A stretch of 21,594 bases of DNA from a virus: positions 1 through 21,594 of IMG/VR virus record IMGVR_UViG_3300044546_001416; one strand, written 5' to 3'. The notes beneath the pieces were generated by a model. The model did not search any database, was not told where the DNA came from, and worked only from the letters and a program-made list of their open reading frames with translations. Shown here one piece after another: positions 13,557-21,209 of this stretch (position 1 is the first letter of the stretch; every line of letters starts with the position of its first letter). The position numbers and the translations under genes were made by a program.

Positions 13557-14555
13557 ATGTTTATCGCAGTAGAAGGCACAGACGCCTCTGGAAAAAGTTC
13601 TCTATGCGCAGAGATTGCGCGACAGCTCGAAGAACGCGGACCTGTGCGCACAATTCATCAAGGTCGTCCCCAAGAAGAATCTCGCCTTTGGGTGCTAAAC
13701 GAGTACGGCGCCAGCATTGAAAATACTGACTTCTTAAATGAATACTGGGTGGCGGATCGCTGGCACTGGGGCGAGGCGACATATGCACCGCTCAAGCGTC
13801 CTCACACCTGTATAAACGATAACTACGGACTGCTTGGTATCCCTGGGTGGCGTTGGGTTGAGATGGTTTTGGCGTCCCGTGGAGTATCCCAATTCTGGCT
13901 TTACCAGCCCTTAGATGTCATCCAGATGCGTCTGAGAGGGCGTGGCGATGACTATGTAACTGAACAAGATCTGGAAACAATCATTGGGCTATACGCGACA
14001 GCTGCTAAATCTACCCACGGTCTTGCCGGAACAATTACGCCGCAGCCGGACAGCATGGACGAGATACCGAATCTTGCAGCCGCGCTCATCGAGATCGCGA
14101 CAAAGCGGGTATATGCCGCTGAGTTTCTCCGCGAGTTTCCAGAGTACATCGGAGCTGTAAAGCCAAAGGCTCTCCTCGTTGGCGATGATCGCATCAACAA
14201 AGACGGCACAATACTTCCGTTCATGCCGTATAACGGAAACTCTGGCGACTACCTATTATCGGCGCTACCCGAGACACTCTGGCGTGAGGTAGGAGTTGTA
14301 AACTCTGATGACGTCAAGAACATGAGATTCATTGAACTGTGGATGGCACTGGGGCAGCCGCAGATTGTCGCGCTTGGTCGAATGGCCGAGAAGCGTCTAC
14401 TCCGCTCTGGAGTAAGTTCTGCAGACATTGTCGTTGCACCTCACCCGCAGTATGTTCGCCGGTTTCATCACCATGACCGGGTAGAGTACGGACTTGCACT
14501 TGAAAGATTTGCAAATAAAGAAACTACAGAAGGAGACCCGTGGATACTTCCATAA
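13557..14555 (+). CDS. dNMP (thymidylate-like) kinase fused to a UDG-fold-like domain
   Basis: 332 residues. Residues 1-195 are a thymidylate-kinase-type P-loop domain: Walker A G7-TDASGK13-S, DRW at 67-69 in place of the TMK DRY, and a basic LID segment (MRLRGRGDDY, about 121-130). The expected reaction is ATP-dependent phosphorylation of a dNMP. Residues about 202-320 form a second domain (KALLVGDD, LPFMPYNGNSGDYLL, IVALGRMAEKRL, P295-HPQ-YVRRF) whose motif order resembles the uracil-DNA glycosylase superfamily. No clear catalytic Asp/Asn motif was seen there, so activity is unproven. AAGGA precedes the ATG. The gene overlaps the ThyA-like gene by 16 bases, which supports a joint role in making a thymidine-type or modified nucleotide. 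Confidence 0.75.
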   Translation: MFIAVEGTDASGKSSLCAEIARQLEERGPVRTIHQGRPQEESRLWVLNEYGASIENTDFLNEYWVADRWHWGEATYAPLKRPHTCINDNYGLLGIPGWRWVEMVLASRGVSQFWLYQPLDVIQMRLRGRGDDYVTEQDLETIIGLYATAAKSTHGLAGTITPQPDSMDEIPNLAAALIEIATKRVYAAEFLREFPEYIGAVKPKALLVGDDRINKDGTILPFMPYNGNSGDYLLSALPETLWREVGVVNSDDVKNMRFIELWMALGQPQIVALGRMAEKRLLRSGVSSADIVVAPHPQYVRRFHHHDRVEYGLALERFANKETTEGDPWILP

Positions 14556-15400
14556 AGACAATTGAGATTCAAGACGGCGTAAACGGCTATGTTGATCTTG
14601 TCCAGCATGTTCTTAAGCATGGCGAAGAGGTTGCACCTCGTGGAATGAAGACGCGTGAGATTGAAGACGCGACAATTCATATCCACGATATTCGTGCGGC
14701 ACTTCCACTCAATGTGAACCGTAACCCCGTCTCAGGTATCGGTGCTGTTGAGGCGCTGCAGTTGCTCTCAGGCGTAAGTATTCCTGAACTCGTAATTGAC
14801 ATCGGCCCACAGTTTAAGAACTACATCGAAGATGACGGAATGTTCCACGGCTCATACGGTACGCGGACAAAAGGTCAATATGAGATCATCATCGAGCGTC
14901 TCAAGCGCGACCCAGATACCCGTCAGGGCGTAATCACAATGTGGAGTCCACAGCTCGATACACAAGAAAACAAGCGTGACTATCCGTGCACAGTGCTACA
15001 CCAGTTCCGTATCCGCAAGAACAAGCTCAACATGAGTGTGTACATGCGATCAAACGATGTGTGGCTTGGCGCAGCTTACGATTTCTTTCAGTTCTCACGT
15101 GCGCAGCTTGCGATCTGTTCTATTTTGCAGATCGAACCGGGTACATATTCACATCACGTTGGATCATTGCATATCTACGCAGATCACTACGAAGCCGCGG
15201 AAGGACTCAAGTATACAGACAAGGTCGAGGCGAACCCAGAGATCACAGGTCGTACGTGGCGCGAGGTTGAATCGTCTGCGCTGATCGCACTCAAGGCTGT
15301 GTATCAGACAGAACTTCGCGATCGTCTAACTCCTGCCGAACGTTGGTACACAGACGTTATGGCAAAGGCGATCGAGAACAACAAGAAGAAAGAACAATAA
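14540..15400 (+). CDS. ThyA-family dNMP (hydroxy)methylase, probably dCMP-specific
   Basis: 286 residues from GTG 14540 with AAGGAG just upstream. The fold is thymidylate synthase (ThyA): GSYGTR (104-109), VITMWSPQLD (131-140), nucleophile C150 in YPCT (usual form PCH), QFRIR (155-159), RSNDVWLG (170-177), and LHIY (210-213), whose His and Tyr bind the sugar. In thymidylate synthases the RSxDxxLGxPFN motif ends in Asn, which selects dUMP. Here the matching residue is D181 (RSNDVWLGAAYD). Asp at this position is found in T4-type dCMP hydroxymethylase, and an Asn-to-Asp change in ThyA is known to favour dCMP. The likely product is a 5-methyl or 5-hydroxymethyl dCMP; which one cannot be told. 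It overlaps the upstream kinase gene. Confidence 0.8.
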   Translation: MDTSIKTIEIQDGVNGYVDLVQHVLKHGEEVAPRGMKTREIEDATIHIHDIRAALPLNVNRNPVSGIGAVEALQLLSGVSIPELVIDIGPQFKNYIEDDGMFHGSYGTRTKGQYEIIIERLKRDPDTRQGVITMWSPQLDTQENKRDYPCTVLHQFRIRKNKLNMSVYMRSNDVWLGAAYDFFQFSRAQLAICSILQIEPGTYSHHVGSLHIYADHYEAAEGLKYTDKVEANPEITGRTWREVESSALIALKAVYQTELRDRLTPAERWYTDVMAKAIENNKKKEQ

Positions 15401-15401
15401 A

Positions 15402-15578
15402 GTGGCAAAAGACGAGTACAACTCACCGATGAAAGACGCGGCCATCAGCATGCATGAGTTGTTTATCACGCTCAAGGCAGCTGGGTTCTCACGACGCGAC
15501 GCGATTGAGCTACTTGCTCGGATCATGGCCGGAACAATCAACGAGGCAAATAACCACAGGGAACAGAATGGCAAGTGA
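15402..15578 (+). CDS. Small helical protein (58 residues) of unknown function
   Basis: GTG 15402 to TGA 15576-15578, one base after the ThyA-like stop and overlapping the next start by 11 bases. The MHELFITLKAAGFSRRDAIELLARIMAG core (about 17-44) reads as two amphipathic helices with a tight turn at AGFSRRDA. Similar small proteins with a LF..L..AGF...A..L core occur in actinophages in my recollection, without known role. Gene packing on both sides supports it. Confidence 0.6.
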   Translation: MAKDEYNSPMKDAAISMHELFITLKAAGFSRRDAIELLARIMAGTINEANNHREQNGK

Positions 15579-16068
15579 CAATCGTCCGTCTTGGGACGAT
15601 ACCTGGCTTGCGGTCGTTGACGCCGTAGCAAAACGATCACGCTGTACCCGTGCACAGATGGGTGCTGCAATTGTTTCGCACGATCAGCACATCGTCGCAA
15701 CAGGCTACAATGGACCTGCCGCAAGTTGGCCAGAGTCTGGTGAGTGCATCAACTGGTGCGATCGCGCAAAAGGCGTTGCACCACTTGACAATATGTATGA
15801 TGCCTGCCCTGCGATCCACGCCGAGGCAAACGCACTTTTGTATGTAGATCGCTCGTTGAGCGAGGGTGGAACTATCTACATTAGCAGCCCTCCGTGTATG
15901 CAATGTGCAAAGCTCATATCAAACTCAGGAATCAAGCGAGTTGTATGTAGAATAGGCGGAGTGGACGCGCATCGCAATCCTGAGACATCAGTTACATATC
16001 TCAGGAACTGCGGAATACTCGTAACAACAATCGACAGAGACACGCCTCAAGGAACGACATATCTATGA
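15568..16068 (+). CDS. dCMP deaminase-type cytidine deaminase
   Basis: 166 residues from ATG 15568, with AGGGAA upstream; the longer in-frame TTG start would run far into the previous gene. The zinc site is complete: H84-A-E86 (ACPAIHAEANAL), C110 and C113 (SPPCMQCAKL). Other cysteines (C60, C64, C80) may bind a second zinc, as in some phage dCMP deaminases. The enzyme turns dCMP into dUMP, or a modified dCMP into its uridine form. Lying after a ThyA-like gene that seems to use dCMP, it may set the balance of cytosine and thymine nucleotides. It ends ATGA with the polymerase start. Riboflavin-type or tRNA deaminases are unlikely given the length and the RPSWDDTWLAVVDAVAKRS start. Confidence 0.88.
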   Translation: MASDNRPSWDDTWLAVVDAVAKRSRCTRAQMGAAIVSHDQHIVATGYNGPAASWPESGECINWCDRAKGVAPLDNMYDACPAIHAEANALLYVDRSLSEGGTIYISSPPCMQCAKLISNSGIKRVVCRIGGVDAHRNPETSVTYLRNCGILVTTIDRDTPQGTTYL

Positions 16069-17891
16069 CAACCAATAATCTTTCAGATGTTCAGTTACAT
16101 CTCGTTGACTCAGCACAGAAGGCCAACGATTTCATTCATTGGCTAGGTCAACGTCGTCCGTATGACGCGATCTCAATTGACACTGAAACAGGAGAACTTC
16201 CAGGTAATCCGCGTGAACATGCGTTCTCTCCGTGGCACGGTCAACTTCGTCTTGTGCAGGTTGGCGACGGTGAACAGGGTTGGTCAATTCCGTGGAACGA
16301 GTGGGGCGGCGTATTCTATGAAGCGATGGATAAGTTTGACGGCCCGATCATCTGCCACAACATCGCGTTTGAGGCTCGTTGGTTCGCTGTCAAGTCACGT
16401 TGGGAGATGCCTTGGCACCGCGCGCATGACACAATGATTATGGCGCACGTCATCGATCCACTAGGATCAGGCGCGCTAAAACGTCTTGCAGCATTGCATG
16501 TTGACAGTCGTGCGGTTGCGTTACAGGAAACACTCGACGTTGAGCTTGCAAAGAACGGTTGGACATGGGGAACTGTGCCAACAAACTTTCAACCATATTG
16601 GTCATACGGTGCGCTTGACTGTGTGCTAACAACCCGTCTCTGGGAGTTGTTCTACAAGCAGTGCGGTCCTGATGGTCCGTACCAAAAAGCGTATGAACTC
16701 GAGATGGCGACGCGCAAAATTGTGACGCGCATGGAGTTGAATGGAGCACGTGTAAACCTCGACTACTCTAAGCAAAAGTTTGACGAACTCACTGCGTATA
16801 CCGAGAAGGTTAAGGCGTGGGCAAAGCAAACCTATAGCGGAACGTCAATCACAAGTAACGTTCAACTTGTACGTTTATTTGAAAGTCTCGGCGCAGAGAT
16901 CACGGAGTATACGCCGACAGGACAGAAGTCCTGCACAAAGGATCAGCTAAAGATTCTTCTCCGTGACGGAAATGACGAGGTAAAGAACCTCGCTGACACA
17001 GTACTTAAACAACGAAAGGCCGACAAACTTGCCAACACATACTTCTCGAACTTCCTTACTGAGTCTATTGACGGCGTGGTTCATCCGTCTGTCCGTACTC
17101 TCGGTGCTCGTACTAGTCGCATGTCGATTACAAGCCCAGCACTTCAAACGTTGCCAAAAGGCGATGACGTCGTTCGTCGCGCGTTTATTCCAAAAGACGA
17201 GGACCATGTAATCATCACCTCGGACCTCGATCAGGTTGAGTTCCGCATGTTTGCAAGTCTCTCACAAGATCAAAACCTTGTAAACCTGTTTCATCTTGCT
17301 GACGCTACAGGATCAGATCCGTTTACGGAGATTGGTCGCGAGGTGTACGAAGATCCAACGATGAAGAAGTCTGATAAACGTCGTAACCTCATCAAGAGCA
17401 TGGTCTACGGTCGCCTATACGGCGCAGGTGTTGCAAAGCAGGCGATCACCGCCGGCGTGCTTGAGGGACAGATGAAGTCAGTGTCTGACGCGTTTGACTC
17501 GCGATTCCCAGGAATGAGTCACTTCCAACGTCAGATTGAAGACGTTGGCATGCGTAGATTTAAGTCCGAGGGACAGGGATATGTATACACCTGGACCGGA
17601 CGACGTCTTCCATGTGACGATGGCCGTGTGTATACACTTGTCAACTATCTGATTCAAGGCGGCGCGGCCGAGGTATTCAAGAGCAACCTTGTAAAACTCG
17701 ATCAAGCAGATCTCACGGAACTTCTTATCGTTCCGGTGCACGACGAAATTGTGCTCAATGCTCCGCGTAAGGACGCCGAAGAGATCAAGAAACTTGTTCG
17801 CGAGTGCATGACAACGCGTGAAGGTTGGGCAGTTCCATTAACAGCAGACGTTGACGGTCCGCTTGAGTGTTGGGGAGATAAGTACCTATGA
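16065..17891 (+). CDS. Family A DNA polymerase with 3'-5' exonuclease
   Basis: 608 residues, no 5'-3' exonuclease domain, as in many phage replicases. Exonuclease motifs: D39-T-E41 (Exo I), HNIAFE with N99 and E103 (Exo II), and the Exo III Y...D in WSYGALDCVLT. Polymerase motifs: A, S386-DLDQVEFR-394, catalytic D387; B, RRNLIKSMVYGRLYG with K444 and Y448 (Y at the E. coli F762 place); C, P557-VHDE, catalytic D560. All catalytic residues are present. The ATGA junctions with the deaminase upstream and RuvC downstream show tight coupling. Y at the 762-equivalent site is reported to be common in virulent phages and gives low discrimination against dideoxynucleotides. Confidence 0.95.
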   Translation: MTTNNLSDVQLHLVDSAQKANDFIHWLGQRRPYDAISIDTETGELPGNPREHAFSPWHGQLRLVQVGDGEQGWSIPWNEWGGVFYEAMDKFDGPIICHNIAFEARWFAVKSRWEMPWHRAHDTMIMAHVIDPLGSGALKRLAALHVDSRAVALQETLDVELAKNGWTWGTVPTNFQPYWSYGALDCVLTTRLWELFYKQCGPDGPYQKAYELEMATRKIVTRMELNGARVNLDYSKQKFDELTAYTEKVKAWAKQTYSGTSITSNVQLVRLFESLGAEITEYTPTGQKSCTKDQLKILLRDGNDEVKNLADTVLKQRKADKLANTYFSNFLTESIDGVVHPSVRTLGARTSRMSITSPALQTLPKGDDVVRRAFIPKDEDHVIITSDLDQVEFRMFASLSQDQNLVNLFHLADATGSDPFTEIGREVYEDPTMKKSDKRRNLIKSMVYGRLYGAGVAKQAITAGVLEGQMKSVSDAFDSRFPGMSHFQRQIEDVGMRRFKSEGQGYVYTWTGRRLPCDDGRVYTLVNYLIQGGAAEVFKSNLVKLDQADLTELLIVPVHDEIVLNAPRKDAEEIKKLVRECMTTREGWAVPLTADVDGPLECWGDKYL

Positions 17892-18352
17892 GATTGATCC
17901 TTGCAGTAGATCCTGGTAAAGCCAGCGGTATCTGTCTATTTTCATTTTCAGATGGCGAGCCAGAGCTTCTTTGGTCGGGTGAATACCAAGCAGACGAGTT
18001 TGCAACCGCGGTTCGTCGTGGACTTGACATGGCACTTGATGCTCGGGTAGATCTCGAGATCGCCTGTGAGCGATTTACTATCACGGCGCAGACCGCAAAG
18101 AACTCGCAGGCACCGTACTCACTCGAGCAGATCGGCGTTCTCAAGCATCTTGCGCGTGAATCCACCTGCGCAAGTCCAGAGTCGATTGTGCTTCAAAGTC
18201 CTGTAGACGCCAAGAGAATGTTCCCAAACGAGGCGCTCAAGAAGCTTGACTACTGGCATAAAGGCGGGGAAGGTCACGCCCTTGATGCAATCCGCCACGG
18301 GCTGCTTTATCTTGCTAAAAAGGGCTGGACACCCCGAAGACTGCTCCAATAA
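17888..18352 (+). CDS. RuvC-like Holliday junction resolvase
   Basis: 154 residues with the RNase H-like resolvase layout: D8 in LAVDPGKASG, E61 in ACERF, and H130-A-L-D133 at the C-terminus (HALDAIRHGL). These match the acidic residues that hold the metal ions. The enzyme probably cuts branched DNA intermediates before packaging. The ATG overlaps the polymerase stop (ATGA). The family is recognised by motif order; RuvC-like proteins of this size are common in actinophages. Confidence 0.88.
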   Translation: MRLILAVDPGKASGICLFSFSDGEPELLWSGEYQADEFATAVRRGLDMALDARVDLEIACERFTITAQTAKNSQAPYSLEQIGVLKHLARESTCASPESIVLQSPVDAKRMFPNEALKKLDYWHKGGEGHALDAIRHGLLYLAKKGWTPRRLLQ

Positions 18353-18402
18353 AAATACTAAGAAAGAATTATCCAAAACTAATGCAATTTTGACTTAGTA
18401 TA

Positions 18403-18411
18403 TGGTATAGT
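18403..18411 (+). promoter_or_regulatory. Candidate extended -10 promoter for the helicase operon
   Basis: TG-G-TATAGT in the 92-base gap, followed directly by GACACC. TTGACT at 18390 is too close to act as its -35. The leader would be about 27 bases, with AAGGA at 18431-18435 and the GTG at 18445. The rest of the gap is AT-rich with no clear hairpin. Confidence 0.5.
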
Positions 18412-18444
18412 GACACCTACGCAACGACAAAAGGAATTTGATAC

Positions 18445-20238
18445 GTGCCAGTAAATGTAGATCTTAACAGTACGGGAGAACACATCCGTATTGAAACAGA
18501 GTGGCGTTTTAAGGAATTATGCAAGAGTATCCCAGGTGCGACATGGTCAGCATCGGATCAAGCGTGGCGCGTGCCACTGGGCTGGTCATCGTGCCTCGCA
18601 CTTCGATCGGTATTTAGGTCAGATCTTGTAATTGGACCAAAACTGTCGGCGTGGGCCGCAAATGAACTCGCAACGAGAATCTCGCCGGCGAACGCCCTAC
18701 GTGATCTTGACACCTTTGAAGGCGATGAAGATCTGTTTCCTCATCAGCGCGCCGGCGTTGCGTTCTTGTCAACTGCACGTCGCGCGTTGCTCGCCGATGA
18801 ACCAGGTCTTGGTAAGACAGCACAGACAATTCGTGCAATTAAGAAACTGTCAGAGACTGAAGAAGTATTTCCTGCCTTGGTTGTTTGCCCTAACACGCTC
18901 AAGAAAAACTGGGAACGTGAGTTTAAGATGTGGTGGCCTGGCGTTCGCGTCCAGGTCATCAAAGGTTCAGCAGGTCAACGCCGCAAGCAATTCGATACAG
19001 AGGCTGATGTATACGTAATCAACTGGGAGTCATTGCGCTCACACTCGCGACTGGCGCCTTATGGCTCTGTTGCACTAGCACGTTGCACTGATTGCGGTGG
19101 CCACGACGAAAAAGTAAGTGAAAATCGTTGTGAGATCCACAAGCGTGAACTCAACGGTATCGACTTCAAGGTTGTTGTTGCTGACGAGATTCACCGCTCT
19201 AAAGATCCAAAGTCAAAGCAGACGCGTGCACTATGGGCGGCAACAGGCGATGCAGACGTTCGCTTTGCGCTCACTGGAACACCGATCGCAAACAACGTTC
19301 TTGACCTCTGGCCAATCCTTCACTGGTTGTCACCAAGTGAGTGGCCAAGTAAGACACGCTGGATCGATCGCATGGTTGACACAATGCTCAACGCGTTTGG
19401 CGGAATGATTGTGATCGGCGTAAAGCCTCACATGAACGAAGAATTCTATGCCGCGATAAATCCTCGTATGCGCAGAATGCTTAAGGCACGCGTGCTTCCG
19501 TGGCTTCCGCCTGTACTCAAGGAACGCCGCGACATTGAGATGTCATCAAAACAGAAGAAAGCGTATGACCAGATGCGTGATCTTATGATCGCAGAACTTG
19601 AAGGTGGATCTGCGGTAACTGCGCCAAGTCCACTCACGCAGACAACACGCCTACTACAGTTTGCGAGTTCGTTTGCAGAGATGCAGGTTGATGAGATTAC
19701 GGGCGAAAGCCAAGTGCGTCTTGTCGGTCCATCATGCAAGGTTGACGCGCTTATGGACGATATTGCGAGCGGTGACTTTGGAGATGATTCAGTCGCTGTC
19801 TGCGCGGTGTCGCGTCAGCTAATTGAGTTGCTCAGCAAAGAAATGACAAAGGCAAAGATCCCGCACGGTCTTATTACCGGCGCCCAAGACGAAGACGAAC
19901 GTCAGAAGGCGGTAGATGATTTCCAGTCAGGCAAGATCAAGTGGGTCTTGTTTACCGCACAGGCAGGTGGCGTTGGAATCACGCTCACAGCCGCGCGCAG
20001 ATTGGTAATGCTCCAACGTCCGTGGTCTCTTGTGGATCACAAGCAGGCGATGGATCGCGTTCACCGCATCGGCAGCGAAATCCATGACTCAATCGTGATC
20101 ATGGACTATGTCACTGAGGGAACAATAGAGGAGCGCGTCATCGACGTACTCGACACAAAAGCAGACAACTTTGAACAGATCGTTCGCGATAAGGATCAAT
20201 TGCTTGCCATGCTCAAGACAGAGAAAGCAGGTTCATAG
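18445..20238 (+). CDS. SNF2-family ATP-dependent DNA helicase/translocase
   Basis: 597 residues from GTG 18445 with AAGGA upstream. Helicase motifs in order: Q-like PHQRAGVAFL, I (D118-EPGLGKT with K124), Ia (PNTLKKNW), II (D247-EIH250), III (LTGTP), then C-terminal motifs V (GGVGITLTAA) and VI (QAMDRVHRIG). Between Ia and II lies a small zinc-ribbon-like insert (C214, C217, C229, H232). The N-terminal 100 residues, with a TWSASDQAWRVP stretch, resemble the DNA-binding lead of HARP/SMARCAL1-type phage helicases. It probably remodels forks or branched DNA during replication and recombination. It is followed by the nuclease gene with a one-base overlap. Confidence 0.93.
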   Translation: MPVNVDLNSTGEHIRIETEWRFKELCKSIPGATWSASDQAWRVPLGWSSCLALRSVFRSDLVIGPKLSAWAANELATRISPANALRDLDTFEGDEDLFPHQRAGVAFLSTARRALLADEPGLGKTAQTIRAIKKLSETEEVFPALVVCPNTLKKNWEREFKMWWPGVRVQVIKGSAGQRRKQFDTEADVYVINWESLRSHSRLAPYGSVALARCTDCGGHDEKVSENRCEIHKRELNGIDFKVVVADEIHRSKDPKSKQTRALWAATGDADVRFALTGTPIANNVLDLWPILHWLSPSEWPSKTRWIDRMVDTMLNAFGGMIVIGVKPHMNEEFYAAINPRMRRMLKARVLPWLPPVLKERRDIEMSSKQKKAYDQMRDLMIAELEGGSAVTAPSPLTQTTRLLQFASSFAEMQVDEITGESQVRLVGPSCKVDALMDDIASGDFGDDSVAVCAVSRQLIELLSKEMTKAKIPHGLITGAQDEDERQKAVDDFQSGKIKWVLFTAQAGGVGITLTAARRLVMLQRPWSLVDHKQAMDRVHRIGSEIHDSIVIMDYVTEGTIEERVIDVLDTKADNFEQIVRDKDQLLAMLKTEKAGS

Positions 20239-21209
20239 TGGACATGTCAGTTCCGGTAGCGATTACACCGCGACCAATCAAGATCTCAAACTCGGAGATC
20301 CAAACATTCAAAGACTGTCGTCGTAAGTGGTGGTTGAACTACTATCGTCGACTTCAACCAAAATCACAGAACATGACAGGCGCGCTTGCGCTTGGTACAC
20401 GTATCCACGGCGCGCTTGATGCGTACTACGGCCAAGGTGTTCCACTGCTTGAGGCACACGCGGAACTTGTCAAGAAAGACAAGCAACTGCTAATTGACAC
20501 ATACCGCGACACAATGGATCTCGACAGCGAAGCCGAGCTCGGTCGTATCATGCTCGAAGGTTATCTGCAGTGGGTAGATGAAAACGGCATTGATGCAGAG
20601 CTTGAAATGATCTCAACTGAAGAGATCATCTCAATGCCGATGTTCGACGGTGAGGTAGAACTGCAAGGCAAACTTGACATGCGTGTTCGCCGTAAGGGTG
20701 ACGGTGTGCGTATGTTCCGCGACTTTAAGACAGTTGGTGGTTCGTTTGCAGAGTTTGCAAGTCTTGCACACATGAACGAACAGATCCTTACGTACATGCT
20801 TCTTGAAGACCACCAGAATACAGAACTTGGTAAGAATGCAGGGGAGCGAAGTGAAGGCGGCATCTTTACGATGCTCAAGAAGGTTAAGCGCACTGCAAAC
20901 GCAAAACCTCCGTTCTATGAGCAGATGGAAGTCCGTCACAACCAATTTGCACTTCGCGTGTTTGCGTCACGCCTTAAAGGCACCATTGGCGATATGTTGA
21001 GAGTGAGAAACGCACTTGACGAAGGACAAGATCACTATGAAGTCGCCTATCCACGACCAAGCAGAGATTGCAAGTGGAAATGTCAGTTCTTTGCGATTTG
21101 CCCACTGTTCGACGACGGTAGCGCCGCCGAACATGCAATAAGCGAGATATACGCGGTCGCCGACCCGTATGGTTACTACAAAACAGATGAAGCGAAAGGA
21201 AATGAATAA
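20238..21209 (+). CDS. Cas4/RecB-like PD-(D/E)XK nuclease with Fe-S cysteines
   Basis: 323 residues from GTG 20238, overlapping the previous TAG; ATG 20244 is an alternative. The catalytic core is L-QGKLD147, then D162-F-K164 and a following EQILTYM helix, with GTRIHGALD near the N-terminus. C27 near the start and C278, C282 and C288 near the end (CKWKCQFFAIC) match the four-cysteine Fe-S cluster layout of Cas4 and AddB-type nucleases. It probably resects DNA ends for recombination with the following Sak4-like ATPase. It is not evidence for CRISPR, since no cas1/cas2 or array is present. TAATG joins it to the next gene. Confidence 0.9.
   Translation: MDMSVPVAITPRPIKISNSEIQTFKDCRRKWWLNYYRRLQPKSQNMTGALALGTRIHGALDAYYGQGVPLLEAHAELVKKDKQLLIDTYRDTMDLDSEAELGRIMLEGYLQWVDENGIDAELEMISTEEIISMPMFDGEVELQGKLDMRVRRKGDGVRMFRDFKTVGGSFAEFASLAHMNEQILTYMLLEDHQNTELGKNAGERSEGGIFTMLKKVKRTANAKPPFYEQMEVRHNQFALRVFASRLKGTIGDMLRVRNALDEGQDHYEVAYPRPSRDCKWKCQFFAICPLFDDGSAAEHAISEIYAVADPYGYYKTDEAKGNE

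Noticed and set aside
15454-15567. Upstream TTG start giving the deaminase 38 extra residues
   Set aside because: It would overlap most of the 58-residue ORF; ATG 15568 has an AGGGAA ribosome site, and the family begins at about this point.
20238-21209. Cas4-like gene as a sign of a CRISPR-Cas system
   Set aside because: No cas1, cas2 or array is present; Cas4-like nucleases next to Sak4-type ATPases are usual phage recombination genes.
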